From contig JACKDP010000004.1 of assembly GCA_020633435.1 (NCBI GenBank), positions 248,001 to 312,000 of the forward strand: a DNA stretch of 64,000 bases, given 5' to 3'. This stretch comes from Myxococcales bacterium. GTDB lineage: Bacteria; Myxococcota_A; Bradymonadia; UBA7976; UBA1532. The notes beneath the pieces are model-generated. The model had not been told where the DNA came from, did no database searches, and was given only the letters and a program-made list of their open reading frames with translations. The translations under genes were made by a program, and so were the position numbers. Numbering within the stretch: the stretch's first letter is position 1; each line of letters begins with the position of its first letter. Shown here piece after piece: positions 12,950 through 23,064 of the stretch.

Positions 12950-13420
12950 TCAGGCGCGCTCGGGGAACCAGGCGAAGTCGTCGGTGCGGGCGAGGGTCAG
13001 CCAGGCCTGGGCCAGGGCCGCCGGGGGGGCGATGGGCCGCCGGGCGGCCAGGTCGAACCAGAGCACGACGCTCTCGACCACCGCGGCCACCGCGCCGTCC
13101 TCGCGGTAGAGGGTGTTGCGCAGCTTCATGCGGCGCGCGTCCCGCGTCGCCGCCGCGAGGGCGAGATCGACGCGGAAGGGCTCCAGCAGGCCGATCTCCT
13201 TGCGGTAGGTCAGGCGGTCCTCCAGCAGCACCGGCCCCACCTGCAGGCGCTTGAGCTCCGCCATCGGGAAGCCGCGCTGCGCCAGGAACTGCATCCGGCA
13301 GTCCTCGCTCGCCCCCAGGAAGGCGGCGTTGCGCATGTGCTGGTTGAAGTCCATGTCCGGCCAGCGCGCGAAGAGCTGGAGGCTGAACGGGGCGGCGTCC
13401 GGGGTGAGGTCGTCGTGCAT
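12950..13420 (-). CDS. Hotdog-fold acyl-CoA thioesterase (4HBT/FAT-like)
   Basis: 156 residues, typical of single-hotdog thioesterases. The active-site loop reads PDMDFNQHMRNAAFL (residues 21-35), the D-x-D-x-x-x-H-x-R/N-N signature of 4-hydroxybenzoyl-CoA thioesterase relatives that hydrolyse acyl-CoA. No signal peptide. The ATG lies five bases after the stop of the upstream lipoprotein gene, so it is the last gene of the minus-strand run beginning at 22,709. A cytosolic enzyme at the end of an operon of exported giants is unexpected; simple readthrough is the cautious reading. It ends 9 bp from the convergent CotH gene. Confidence 0.88.
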   Translation of the reverse strand: MHDDLTPDAAPFSLQLFARWPDMDFNQHMRNAAFLGASEDCRMQFLAQRGFPMAELKRLQVGPVLLEDRLTYRKEIGLLEPFRVDLALAAATRDARRMKLRNTLYREDGAVAAVVESVVLWFDLAARRPIAPPAALAQAWLTLARTDDFAWFPERA

Positions 13421-13424
13421 GGCG

Positions 13425-15242
13425 CTACCGATCGGGGAGGCTGCAGTCGGGCTCGGCGCAGGGGGCCCCGCGGCAGGCCTTGAAGCAGCCCGGGAAGTTG
13501 AAGGGCCGGCCGCCGATGTCGATGGTGCCCTGCCAGACGCCCTCGTCCAGCAGGTCGATGCCCAGGTCGCCGTCCGTGTCCGAGATGCGGGCCGTGCCCT
13601 GCAGGCGGAACGCGTCGGGGGCCAGGTCCAGCCCGCCGATCTGGTCCTCCAGCAGGGCCGCCAGCGCGACGACGAGGATGTCCTCGCAGACCCCGGCGTT
13701 GGGGTCGCCGAAGATGTAGTCGTCGATGGCCGCGCACGGGATGACGGCGCCCAGCAGGCGCTCCAGCGGGATGGGCGCCGGCTCGCGCAGGAAGCTCGGG
13801 GCGATCCACAGCTCGATGATGCCGAGGGCGATGACGCCGAGCTTCAGCGTCATGCCATGGCTGCCCAGGGTGAGCTGGTCGCCGGCCACGGTGGCGTCGA
13901 AGGTGCCGGCCACCGGGCGGTAGTCGCGGCCGAGGTCGCCGAAGGTGAACTCGCGGTCCTCGCCGTTCCACGTGAACCGGAACTTCTGCCAGCGGTCGTC
14001 GCTGCCGGCCAGCACGCCCTGGGCGTCGGGGTACGAGGTGATGAACTCGATCTCGCCGATGATGGTCATCTCGCTGAAGATGCCCACCACGTCGGAGAGC
14101 GCCGTGAGCAGGTCCAGCACGAGCTGGGGCATGACCTGCTCGAACACCTCGTTGACGATGGGCCCGCCGATGCGGCGCAGGATGCTGCAGACGCCCTCAT
14201 CCCAGTCAACGACGTCGCAGAAGAGCGAGGCCAGCTCCTGGCCGCGATCGCCGTTGCCGTTGCCGAGCACCCGGATGATGCGCAGCACCTCGGCCACGCG
14301 CTGGAGCGTGGGGTTGCCGCTGTCCTCCAGCAGGCCCGTCAGGTCGAACCGGCTGACGGCCGGGTAGCGGCCCTTGAACTCGAAGGGCAGGTCGGCCATG
14401 GCCACCTGGGCCATCGCGCTGGAGCCGCCGCGGATGGCGACGTCGGCGGTGCACCCGAAGGTGAGCGTCTGGCCGTCGGCGTTGAGGCCCGTCGCCATCA
14501 CATGGAAGACCTGGCCATCGCTCAGGTCGGCGGCCGTCGTCGAGTTGTCCACCTCGTTGAACGGCATGATGGACGGCAGCGAGAGCCACGCGCCGCGCGG
14601 GTTGCTGGCCGAGGCGCGCAGCAGATCGCAGTCCACCTCCCCCGCCAGGAAGAGATCGACGCGCACCTCGGCGAGGTCGTTGTAGGTGTAGCGGTTGGCG
14701 GCCGGGTCGTAGGTCACGGTGACCTGCAGGCCGCCCGCGCTCTCGTCGGCGACGGTGACGTCGACGCTCACGGGGCTGGCGTCGCCGGAGCGGGCCTCCA
14801 GGCGCAGCCGCGTGGGCGTGGCGCCGGCCACCAGCTCGAAGGTGGCCACGCCGTCGGCGCCCGTGGGCACGCGGCGCGCCCGCAGGCTGGTGCCGTCCAC
14901 GTCGCCGGCCTCCTGGCCGCCCTCCGTGAAGAGCGTCATCTCCACGTTGGCGCTCGGCACCGGCCGCTGGTCGGCCCCGCCGACGAGCTTCACCTGGACC
15001 TGGAGCGTCTGGTTGACGAAGACGAGCTGGCTGCGGCCGCCGATGACCTGCAGCTCGCGCGCGTCGAGCACGCCGCCGCCGGCCCCCCCGGCGCCGCCAC
15101 CCGCGCCGCCGACCGGCCCCATGTCCATGGTGGGGGTGCCCCCCTCGCCGCCGGCCCCGCCGGCGCCGCCGCCGCTGCTGCTGTCATCACAGGCGAGCAA
15201 GGCCAGCGCCAGCGCCGCACCCATCCATCCGATTCGCTTCAT
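13425..15242 (-). CDS. Exported lipoprotein with Gly-rich linker and Ig-like domain, unknown function
   Basis: 605 residues. Signal peptide and lipobox LALLAC-DDS (Cys18), then a GGAGGAGG linker (about 24-58). The region ELQVIGGRSQLVFVNQTL through about residue 180 looks like a bacterial Ig-like domain (conversion of a polymer-type adhesive module; SANVEMTLF, GVATFELVAG). The remaining 400 residues are not recognised, but contain several paired cysteines including a C-terminal CFKACRGAPCAEPDC. A GGGGGGAG Shine-Dalgarno precedes the ATG. It lies 153 bp after the preceding gene on the same strand, with a hairpin between them. Probably anchored in the envelope; no catalytic motif was found. Confidence 0.85.
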   Translation of the reverse strand: MKRIGWMGAALALALLACDDSSSGGGAGGAGGEGGTPTMDMGPVGGAGGGAGGAGGGVLDARELQVIGGRSQLVFVNQTLQVQVKLVGGADQRPVPSANVEMTLFTEGGQEAGDVDGTSLRARRVPTGADGVATFELVAGATPTRLRLEARSGDASPVSVDVTVADESAGGLQVTVTYDPAANRYTYNDLAEVRVDLFLAGEVDCDLLRASASNPRGAWLSLPSIMPFNEVDNSTTAADLSDGQVFHVMATGLNADGQTLTFGCTADVAIRGGSSAMAQVAMADLPFEFKGRYPAVSRFDLTGLLEDSGNPTLQRVAEVLRIIRVLGNGNGDRGQELASLFCDVVDWDEGVCSILRRIGGPIVNEVFEQVMPQLVLDLLTALSDVVGIFSEMTIIGEIEFITSYPDAQGVLAGSDDRWQKFRFTWNGEDREFTFGDLGRDYRPVAGTFDATVAGDQLTLGSHGMTLKLGVIALGIIELWIAPSFLREPAPIPLERLLGAVIPCAAIDDYIFGDPNAGVCEDILVVALAALLEDQIGGLDLAPDAFRLQGTARISDTDGDLGIDLLDEGVWQGTIDIGGRPFNFPGCFKACRGAPCAEPDCSLPDR

Positions 15243-15313
15243 CGCAGAACTCCCCCCGGGGAACAGACCTGGGCCGATGTTCGGCCATGGGGGGGGCTGA
15301 ATGCCAGCGTCAC

Positions 15314-15339
15314 GGGCCGCTCCCCGTTTCGGGGGGCCC
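15314..15339 (-). terminator. GC-rich hairpin between two lipoprotein genes
   Basis: Outer arms GGGCC (15314-15318) and GGCCC (15335-15339) enclose inner arms CCCCG (15322-15326) and CGGGG (15330-15334) around a TTT loop, with a 3-nt bulge. There is no U-tract, so it may be a weak attenuator or an mRNA-processing or stabilising stem rather than a true terminator. Confidence 0.3.
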
Positions 15340-15395
15340 TCCGGCGCGGTGCGGTGATGGGGAGAGGGGGGCGGCCGCCGCGCGGGCGGGCGCGC

Positions 15396-18300
15396 TCAGG
15401 GCAGGATGGCCAGGGGCCAGCAGCCGTCGGCGAAGGGATTCTCGAAGGGGCAGGTGCCGAGGTCACCGCCGCCGAGGGTCAGACACTCGCCCTGGTGCTC
15501 ATGGTACTGGGCCGGCGGGTTGCCGGGGGCCAGGCCGCTCAGGTCGGTGGGCACCACGCGGACGCTGTAGTCCACGCGGTTGTCGCCGTCCGGCCGCACC
15601 AGGTTGGCGAACACGCGGAAGAGGACCTCCTGATCCTCCACGCCGCCGCGGATGTTGATGCACTGGGCGTTGCCGACGGGATCGGCGCTGCGGCGGAAGC
15701 CACCGAACTCATCGTCCGGATCGGGCGACTCGCCCTGGTAGTCGAGGAACAGGCGGCCATCGACGTTGCTCTGGAACTCGATGAAGACCGTGCGATCCTC
15801 GCCGGCGGGCACCGTGATGCTGTACCAGTCGGCCGACTCGTTCTCGCAGATCCAGGCGTCGCAGAGCGCGATCTGACCGGAGCCGAGCGGGGTGGCCTGG
15901 GCCTCGGCGTTGTTGGGATCGCCGCGCTCCTGCCAGTCCTCGGGGCACATCGCGTCCTCGGGGGTGACCGTGGCGCTGACGCGGTACGGGGCAGCCGCGG
16001 CCATGCCGTCGCGGGAGACCTTGATGAGGTACTCGCCGTTGCGGGGGCCGACGACCTGCTTGGTCAGGTCGACGAGCTCGGCGTCGAAGGTGGTGGTCGA
16101 GCGCGACACCGGCGCCTGGCAGAAGCCCTGGATGCACTCGGCGCCGCCGTCGCACTGGGCGCTGCTCATGCAGGCGTTCTCCGGGTTGTTCTCCGGGGCG
16201 TTGTGGAAGACCTCGAGCTCCAGATCCGCAAGATCATTGCGGAAACCATCCATGGTCACGCAGACGCGGGACCGGGGCTGGCGGACGGGGAAGACGTACC
16301 AGTCCAGCTCGGGGCCGCAGAGGACACCCTCGTCGTACTCGAACCGGCGGTCCGGCACGCCCAGGGCGGCGCCGACGTCGGCCATGCGGGTCGCGCGGGC
16401 GGGGGTGTTGTTGTTGCCGCCCTCGAGCTCGGGATCGGCGCCGCACTCACCGCCGCCGATCTCGAAGCGGCGCACGAAGAGCTGGTAGGGGCCCTGGGCC
16501 GCGGCCTGGCCGTCCACCACCACGCAGTAGCGGCCCGCCGGGGCGCCGCGGAAGCGCGCCGGATCGGTGGCCTCGGCGGCGCCGGTGAGGGTGCCCGCCG
16601 CGCCCTGGGCCTGGCCGCGGTCGTCGACGATGCGGATGGCCAGCTCGCCGGCCACGCCATCGCCGACCGCCCAGGCCTCCAGGCCGTCGCCGGCGTCGAG
16701 GTCGAGGCAGTAGTAGTCGTCGTTGAAGGTGCAGATGAAGAGCGGATCGGCCGCCGGGCCGGGGACCTCGATGCCGTCGTCGCTGTAGGGCACCTGGCCG
16801 CCCATGCCGACGCCCGGCAGGGTGTCCAGATCGGTGCCCGTGCGCACGCCGTCGTTGGGCTCGTAGCCGTCGTCCTGGCACTCGCGGTCGCCGGTGTGGA
16901 GGACGGTCAGGTCGTAGTCGGGCACGCCGTCGGGGTTGGTGGACTGGATGCGGATGAACCAGTCCTCGTCCGTGAAGGCGCCCTCGTTGGCGGGGATGTC
17001 GAGCACGTAGGCCACGCGGCCGGCGCGGTTCTCGGCCTGCACCATGTCGTAGTTCGGGCCACCACCCGCGGCCCCCTCCACCCGGCGGCGGCTGAAGAGG
17101 GCGATGGCGATGGGCGCCTCGTCGGCGGCGGTCACCACCTCGACCCGCAGGCCGTCGTTGAGCTGCATGGGCACCCGGAACCAGTCCACGTCCCGGCGGG
17201 GGCAGAGGCTCAGCAGGCGCTGCTCGTAGCGCTCCAGGTTGGCGTTGATGCCGGTCGCATCCTGGTAGCGGTCGTCCTGCTCCAGGGGATCGGGGAAGCA
17301 GGGGGCCTCGGCCGGGGCCACGGTGACCTCGACGCGGTACATCGTGCCGCGGCCACCCGCGCCGAAGACCTCGATGGTGTAGTCGACGGCGTTGTTGACC
17401 ACCCCGGGCTCGGGGAAGACGATCTGCTCGGGCACGTCGAAGCCGGCCGCCGTGATGGGCTCGTCGCCCACGGCCGGGCCCGACAGGCGCACGTCCAGGT
17501 TCTCCTGCTCGTCGAAGAACAGCCGCACCCGCAGGCGCTCGCCCTGGTTGAGGCGCACGGTGAAGAAGTCGGAGTCGGCCCCGCAGAGGGTGCCGGAGGC
17601 CTCACCCGCCCGGAAGCCGTCGGCGTCGGCCGCCCCGAGGTCGATGACGATGGCGCCGTCGGCGACGCTGTCACCGGGCTCCGTCACGTCGTCGCGGCAG
17701 GCGCCAATGACACAGCGGTTGGTGCCGAAGTCGCAGGCCTCGTTGTCCTCGCAGTCATCGTGGCTGTCGCAGTTGTCGCGGCAGGCCTGCTGGTCGACGT
17801 CGCAGTACTGGCCGTTGCCACAGTCGCCGTCATCCATGCAGCGCAGGATGCACTCGCCGCGCTCGCAGATCTCGCCGTCGCCGCAGTCATCGCTGCCCTG
17901 GCAGCCATCGCCGCAGACGCCGCCCGCCTCGCCATCACAGAACTGGTAGTTCGGGCAGTCTTCGTTGCCGACACACGGCTGCTCGAGGCAGGCGTGCAGG
18001 GTGGGATCGCAGGTCTGGCCGGGCGGGCAGGCGCCGGCCTCCTCGCGGCAGCCATCCTGGCAGCGGCCATCGTCGTTGCAGAACTGGTTGTCGCCGCAGT
18101 CCGCGTCGCCGCCGGGGCACGGGGTGCCGCACGGGTCGGGCTGGCAGCTCAGGGCGCCCATCAGCACCTCGCCGCCGCACGCCCCGGCGCCATGCACCTC
18201 TTCGCAGCCGGTGTCGCCGCAGCAGATGGTCAGCGTCTCGCAGACCCGGGTGGTGGGGTTGCACGCCTGGGCGCGGCCGTCCTCGCCCACCGGGGGGCAG

Positions 18301-18695
18301 TCGGCCGGGTCGTTCTCGCGGCAGCCCGGGATGCACGCCTGGCTGGCCGGATCACAGTACTGACCGGTGGGACACTCCGCGTCGCCGGCGCAGGGCGGCG
18401 TGCGACACACACGGTCGTCGCCACACTCCTGGCCGGTGGGGCAGCTCCCCTCGCGGCAGCCATCGCGGCAGGTGCCCGAGAAGGCGCCGTCCTCGATGTC
18501 ACAGTACTGGCTGTCTGCGCAGTCGCCGTCCTCGAGGCACGGGCCGGTCGGGCCCGAGTCGCGCCCGCCGTCCGGCCCGGCGTCCACGGTGGCGTCGCCG
18601 GGCGTGCCCGAGGGGGAGCTGTCGTCGCAGCCCGTCCCCAGCATCAGCGCCAGCAGGGCCAGACCCTGCGCGCTCCAAAAGACAGTCTTCCTCAC
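15396..18695 (-). CDS. Large Cys-rich lipoprotein with PPC-like beta domains
   Basis: 1,099 residues. Signal peptide and lipobox MLGTGC-DDS (Cys23), Asp/Gly-rich linker, then about ten short Cys modules to about residue 330 with the pattern C-x5-C-x5-C and D-x-D-C pairs (GDCADSQYCDIEDG, GDADCGDNQFC). They resemble EGF/TIL-like 'dickkopf' knots. The remaining 700 residues repeat beta-sandwich motifs with DxDWF (SDFFTVRL, VDWFRVPM, LDWYVFPV, ADWYSITV) typical of bacterial pre-peptidase C-terminal (PPC) domains. It probably faces the cell exterior as an adhesive or ligand-binding protein. It sits 45 bp after the PKD gene in the same operon and resembles the protein at 23065-25893 in architecture. 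Confidence 0.88.
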   Translation of the reverse strand: MRKTVFWSAQGLALLALMLGTGCDDSSPSGTPGDATVDAGPDGGRDSGPTGPCLEDGDCADSQYCDIEDGAFSGTCRDGCREGSCPTGQECGDDRVCRTPPCAGDAECPTGQYCDPASQACIPGCRENDPADCPPVGEDGRAQACNPTTRVCETLTICCGDTGCEEVHGAGACGGEVLMGALSCQPDPCGTPCPGGDADCGDNQFCNDDGRCQDGCREEAGACPPGQTCDPTLHACLEQPCVGNEDCPNYQFCDGEAGGVCGDGCQGSDDCGDGEICERGECILRCMDDGDCGNGQYCDVDQQACRDNCDSHDDCEDNEACDFGTNRCVIGACRDDVTEPGDSVADGAIVIDLGAADADGFRAGEASGTLCGADSDFFTVRLNQGERLRVRLFFDEQENLDVRLSGPAVGDEPITAAGFDVPEQIVFPEPGVVNNAVDYTIEVFGAGGRGTMYRVEVTVAPAEAPCFPDPLEQDDRYQDATGINANLERYEQRLLSLCPRRDVDWFRVPMQLNDGLRVEVVTAADEAPIAIALFSRRRVEGAAGGGPNYDMVQAENRAGRVAYVLDIPANEGAFTDEDWFIRIQSTNPDGVPDYDLTVLHTGDRECQDDGYEPNDGVRTGTDLDTLPGVGMGGQVPYSDDGIEVPGPAADPLFICTFNDDYYCLDLDAGDGLEAWAVGDGVAGELAIRIVDDRGQAQGAAGTLTGAAEATDPARFRGAPAGRYCVVVDGQAAAQGPYQLFVRRFEIGGGECGADPELEGGNNNTPARATRMADVGAALGVPDRRFEYDEGVLCGPELDWYVFPVRQPRSRVCVTMDGFRNDLADLELEVFHNAPENNPENACMSSAQCDGGAECIQGFCQAPVSRSTTTFDAELVDLTKQVVGPRNGEYLIKVSRDGMAAAAPYRVSATVTPEDAMCPEDWQERGDPNNAEAQATPLGSGQIALCDAWICENESADWYSITVPAGEDRTVFIEFQSNVDGRLFLDYQGESPDPDDEFGGFRRSADPVGNAQCINIRGGVEDQEVLFRVFANLVRPDGDNRVDYSVRVVPTDLSGLAPGNPPAQYHEHQGECLTLGGGDLGTCPFENPFADGCWPLAILP

Positions 18696-18740
18696 CTGTT
18701 CCCCCGTCTGGTGCCGGAGCGGGCGCCGCTCCTGGTCCTG

Positions 18741-21700
18741 CTACTCGTCCAGCGCCACGAACGCCGTCAGTCGTCGCATGCGTCCACCGGGCGCGCCCAC
18801 CAGCCGCTGGAGGTCGCCCGTGTAGTTGAACACCCGCTCGGCCTCGCCGATGATCACCCCACCACCGGTCAGAAGCTCGATGGGCAGCTCGGCCACCGCC
18901 GTCGTCGCCAGCGTCCGATCCGCCGGCTGCGTCACCCCGTCGGGGGCGAGCTGCCAGACGCCAGCGTCCGTCGCCGCGTAGATGATCCCGTCCCGCGACG
19001 CCAGATCCCGGGCGGCGAAGAGCACCGAGGTCCCCTCCATGTCGGGCCCGTCCGGGTTGGCCAGCAGCTCCTCCACCGCGATGCGGTAGACGCTGCGGGT
19101 CTTGCGATCCGAGATGGCCAGCCAGCCCGTGGAGGCGTCGGCCACCACGCGATCGAGGACGCCACCGATGCGCGCCCGGGCCGTCAGGCCGGCCCGCCCG
19201 CTGCCCAGGTCGCCGGCGTCGTAGAGGGCCACGTCACCGCGCGCCGTGACCACCGCCAGGTGGTCCGCGTCGAGGCCGCCGAGGCCCGCCGGGAGCCAGG
19301 CCAGGTCGAGGGGCCGGTCCAGGCTCATCAGATCCACCACACGATCCACCTTGAGGGTGTCCGGATCGATGATGGCGATGGTGTTGTCCGTGCCGTTCAG
19401 GGCCCAGACGCGCCCATCCCCCCAGACGACCGCCCGGGTGCCCGCGCCGGTGGGCACCGTGCGCAGCAGCCGCGGCTGGCCCGTGGTGCCCACGACCGCG
19501 ACGCCGCCGCTGCCCGGCGTGGCCACGAAGAGGCGCCGCCCGTTGCGGGGGTCATGGGCCAGGCCCGTGGCGCCCAGGCCGACGGGCACCGTCGCGATGC
19601 GCACGAAGGTGACCTCGCCGTTCTCCAGGCCGTAGCGGTACAGCGTCGCCTCGCCCGCCGTGCCCGCGCCGCCGATGGCCGCCAGCAGCGGCGAGCCCGC
19701 CTCGTCCACCTCCAGCCGCAGCCGGATCTGGCGCTGCACGCCCGACACCGGGGCGAGGGCCTGGATGGTCACGTCATGGGTGCCGGCCTGGTAGAACGTC
19801 GGCGTCCAGTCGATCTGGACGTACTGGCGCTCCTCGGCGTTGCCGTCGTCGGTGAGGCGGCTGGTCGCCCCCTCGGGCGCCACGGACACTGCCAGCAGCA
19901 CCTCGCCATCGAAGCGGCCCTCGCCCAGGGGGGCGGAGTCCACCTGCAGGCGGATGCGCATGGGCTCGCCCTCGCGGCCCCGGATGACCTGGTCGAGGGG
20001 CTGGCGGGGCTCGGCGAGCTGGAAGCGCGGCGCCGCGGCCGTGACGCTCACGTCGAGGGTGGCGCTGCCGGCCTCGGAGTCCTCCCCCGGGTGGTCCACG
20101 CGGACCTCCACGGTGTAGTCCCCGGCGTCGTTGAAGGTGTGGCGCACGATCTGGCGGTTCTCGTAGCGCGTGCCGTCGCCCATCTCCCAGATGATGGAGG
20201 GGGGCGGCCGGTCGGCGTCCACGTCCTCGACGGTCAGGCGGAACTCCGCCTCCACGCCCACCTCGAGCTCCTGCACCTCGGCCTCGATGAAGACCAGCGG
20301 CGCCACGTTGACGACGCGCACCTGCAGGTCGGCCGCGGACTGGCTGCCGTCCTCGTCCACGACGACCACGCGCACCGGGTAGACGCCGGCGTCGGGCCAG
20401 GCGTGCCGCACGGTGGGGGTGTTGGTCTCCTCGCGGACGCCGTCCCCGAACTCCCAGCGGTAGGCCACGATGGGATCGCTCTCGTCGCCCGGGGTGCTGC
20501 CGGAGGCGTCCAGCAGCAGGTCGCGGCCCTCGCGGGCGACGCGCTCCTCGTCGGGGTACACGGCCGTCAGCTCGGCCCGGGGCGCCACGTCCGCCACGCG
20601 GATGGGCACCTCGGCCTCGGCGAAGGAGTCCTCGTCGTGCACCCGCAGGCGCACCAGGAAGTCGCCGTTGTCGGCGAAGGGCACGTCGATGCGGAACCGG
20701 CCCGGCTCCGCCACCGCGTTGATCTCGGCCAGCGGGCGCGGGTTCTCGGGATCCAGCGGATCGACCAGCAGGAACTCCAGCCGGGTCAGCGGATCGGCGT
20801 CGCCGCCCGCCGCCGAGCCCGTCGCGTCGAGGGTGAGCACGTCGCCCTCCGTCGCGAAGGCCGGGGCGCGCAGGGCGGCCCGCGGCTGCAGGTCCGCCAG
20901 CACGATGTTCAGGCACGCCTCGGCGAAGTCATCGGGCTCCTCGTCGCGCACCTGCAGGCAGACGCGCCGCGGGCCATCGTCGTCGTAGACGTGGGACGGG
21001 CCGCGCAGGGCCGGGCCGCACTCGGGCGGGCCGGGGTTGGCCGCGTCGGCGTCGAAGATCCAGCAGAAGGAGCTGATGGGGTCGGAGCCCGAGCCCGGCC
21101 GGGTGTCGCCCGCCGAGAAGAAGACCTCGTCGCCCTCGGTGAGGGCGTTGGCGCGGAAGGCGATGAGGCCCTCCACCACCGGCTGCACGTCGTCGACGAT
21201 GACCTCGGCCTCGCAGGGGGCCGACTCGGAGTCCTCGTCCTCGACGACCAGCGTCACGGTGTAGCGGCCCGAGTCCTCGAAGACATGGCTCGGGTGGTCG
21301 AGGCCGAAGCCGCGCTGGGGGAAGAGGTTGTCCCCGAAGTCCCAGGCGTAGGCGATGATGGGCTCGCTGGGATCCCCCGGGGCCGAGCCCGATCCGTCCA
21401 GCTCGACGCCCTGCCCCTCGACCGCCCGGTAGGGCCCGCCCGCGTCGCAGGTGGGCGTCACGTCGCCCACGGTGACCTCGAACACATCGAAGTCGACCCC
21501 GCCGTTGCCGGCGGTGATGCGCAGCAGGCACTCGTACACGCCGTTGTTCACGTTGGAGTCGAACGGCACCTGCACGAACTCGGGGCCCTCGAAGTCGAAC
21601 AGGCCGTCGCCGTTCACATCCCAGGCGTACTCCACGATGCCGCCCAGCTCGGCCGGGGCCGTGCTGCCGCTGCCGTCCAGCGTCAGCATGCCGCCCTGCA

Positions 21701-22709
21701 CCACCTGGTAGGGCCCGCCCGCGTCGGCCGTGGGCCGGTCGAGGACGGTGAAGGCGAGCTCGCGCCGCAGCACGCGCTGCCCGCAGGCCTGGGCCTCCAC
21801 GACCACCGTGTAGTTCCCGGCCTCCCGGAACTCCTGGCCCGGCACCAGGATCTCGCCGTCGCCCTCGCCGAGGACGGCGGGCGGGGCCTCGTTGACGAAG
21901 AAGCGCGAGACGAGGCCGCCGACGCAGCCCGCGCCGCCACCGACGGTGATCTCCACCGTGCCCGCGCCGACGCGATCGCCGTTCTGGAACGACTCGGCGT
22001 CCGGGCCATCGGTGATGCAGCTCTCCAGGCCGCACCGATAGCCCGTGAGCGTGAGCTGCACGTCCGCGGGCACGGGCTGGCGGTTGGTCGTGAGGCGGAT
22101 GTCCTGCACGTTGCCGCACGCGTCGCTCAGGCGGACGATGCGGTCCTGCTGGCAGCCGTTGTTCTCGAAGCGCTCCACGGCCGTGGGCATGGGATCGAGG
22201 TTGTCGCTGACCTGGTACTCCACCGGCGGGGGCGCCGCGTAGCACTGCTCCAGATCGGGGAAGTTCTCACCGTTCACCACGGGCAGCGGGGGCTGGCGGT
22301 CGAGGGTGAAGCGGACGGTGCGCACCGTCTCGCCGCCCGCCGAGCGCGCCACGACGCGGATCTCGCGATCGATGCCATCGAGCAGCTCGAAGGACGGGAG
22401 GGAGAAGCGGTCCCCCGTGAGCTCCGGGGCGTTGGCCGCCTGGGGCTGGAAGACCGCGTCGAGCACCGACCGGCCCTCCACCTCGAAGCTGAGGCTGATC
22501 TCCTGGCCCGCCGGCTCCGCCAGCCGCAGCTCCACCGGGACGGCGCGCTCGGGTGGCAGCGCCTGCCCGAAGAAGCCACCGCCGATGAAGACCTCCGGCC
22601 CGTTGTTGACGCACGAGCCAGCGCCCGGCGAGACGATATCCAGCGCGGGCTGCGCCAGCGCGAGCGCCGGCCATGCCACCAGGACGACGACGAAGCCCAG
22701 TCTCGACAT
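18741..22709 (-). CDS. Secreted PKD-repeat protein with C-terminal beta-propeller
   Basis: 1,322 residues. A cleavable signal peptide (MSRLGFVVVLVAWPALALA) without a lipobox. From about residue 327 there are about six PKD/Ig-like repeats with GGPYQ or GGPYR starts, AYAWDFGD and YRWEFGDG cores, and HVFEDSGRYTVTL or HTFNDAGDYTVEV ends. From about residue 1,006 a seven-blade-like propeller (GVAVVGTTGQP, DNTIAIIDPD, GVWQLAPDG) completes it. PKD repeats are protein-protein or glycan-binding modules of surface proteins. An in-frame ATG 54 bp upstream exists, but this start has GGGGGGAAGG upstream and yields a clean signal peptide. It is the first gene of the four-gene minus-strand run. Confidence 0.9.
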   Translation of the reverse strand: MSRLGFVVVLVAWPALALAQPALDIVSPGAGSCVNNGPEVFIGGGFFGQALPPERAVPVELRLAEPAGQEISLSFEVEGRSVLDAVFQPQAANAPELTGDRFSLPSFELLDGIDREIRVVARSAGGETVRTVRFTLDRQPPLPVVNGENFPDLEQCYAAPPPVEYQVSDNLDPMPTAVERFENNGCQQDRIVRLSDACGNVQDIRLTTNRQPVPADVQLTLTGYRCGLESCITDGPDAESFQNGDRVGAGTVEITVGGGAGCVGGLVSRFFVNEAPPAVLGEGDGEILVPGQEFREAGNYTVVVEAQACGQRVLRRELAFTVLDRPTADAGGPYQVVQGGMLTLDGSGSTAPAELGGIVEYAWDVNGDGLFDFEGPEFVQVPFDSNVNNGVYECLLRITAGNGGVDFDVFEVTVGDVTPTCDAGGPYRAVEGQGVELDGSGSAPGDPSEPIIAYAWDFGDNLFPQRGFGLDHPSHVFEDSGRYTVTLVVEDEDSESAPCEAEVIVDDVQPVVEGLIAFRANALTEGDEVFFSAGDTRPGSGSDPISSFCWIFDADAANPGPPECGPALRGPSHVYDDDGPRRVCLQVRDEEPDDFAEACLNIVLADLQPRAALRAPAFATEGDVLTLDATGSAAGGDADPLTRLEFLLVDPLDPENPRPLAEINAVAEPGRFRIDVPFADNGDFLVRLRVHDEDSFAEAEVPIRVADVAPRAELTAVYPDEERVAREGRDLLLDASGSTPGDESDPIVAYRWEFGDGVREETNTPTVRHAWPDAGVYPVRVVVVDEDGSQSAADLQVRVVNVAPLVFIEAEVQELEVGVEAEFRLTVEDVDADRPPPSIIWEMGDGTRYENRQIVRHTFNDAGDYTVEVRVDHPGEDSEAGSATLDVSVTAAAPRFQLAEPRQPLDQVIRGREGEPMRIRLQVDSAPLGEGRFDGEVLLAVSVAPEGATSRLTDDGNAEERQYVQIDWTPTFYQAGTHDVTIQALAPVSGVQRQIRLRLEVDEAGSPLLAAIGGAGTAGEATLYRYGLENGEVTFVRIATVPVGLGATGLAHDPRNGRRLFVATPGSGGVAVVGTTGQPRLLRTVPTGAGTRAVVWGDGRVWALNGTDNTIAIIDPDTLKVDRVVDLMSLDRPLDLAWLPAGLGGLDADHLAVVTARGDVALYDAGDLGSGRAGLTARARIGGVLDRVVADASTGWLAISDRKTRSVYRIAVEELLANPDGPDMEGTSVLFAARDLASRDGIIYAATDAGVWQLAPDGVTQPADRTLATTAVAELPIELLTGGGVIIGEAERVFNYTGDLQRLVGAPGGRMRRLTAFVALDE

Positions 22710-23064
22710 CGGTGAGGCCTTCCCCCCGGGAATGGACAGGACCCTCGCCCGCCCGGCTCCCACCGGCTCGGGCGCGGATCGAAACTCTGTGCTCTGCTCT
22801 CTCTGCTCTCGCGGCGATCCCGCAACGTCGGGTCGGACGACCCGCCGATTTCCGACCGCCGACGGGAGCGTACCCGGGAGGGCCGGCTGACGTCCACCCC
22901 TCCGGCGGGGGGATCAGGGCGCCTCCGGTGGCGCCAGTTCACGCCTCGCGCCACCCATGGCGGGGCGGTTGCGCGCCGCTGGAGCGATTGCGTAGGATCC
23001 GCTCGCTCCACCAGGACCGGCCGGGGTGTCGTGCCTGCGGAGAGCGAACTCCGGGGGGATTGCC
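22710..23064. other. Divergent intergenic region between two giant surface-protein genes
   Basis: 355 bp separating the PKD gene (minus) from the Cys-rich gene (plus). For the plus gene a weak TTGCGC (22969-22974) / TAGGAT (22993-22998) pair with an 18-bp spacer is the best promoter candidate. A run of CTCTG-type repeats lies near 22787-22813. No gene was found. Confidence 0.45.

Noticed and set aside
13251..22715. A 3,154-codon open frame on the plus strand
   Set aside because: It runs antisense to three well-supported minus-strand genes. Stop-free antisense frames are expected where codons are extremely G/C-ending. Composition (long Ala/Val/Gly/His runs) shows no protein motif and there is no Shine-Dalgarno or signal.
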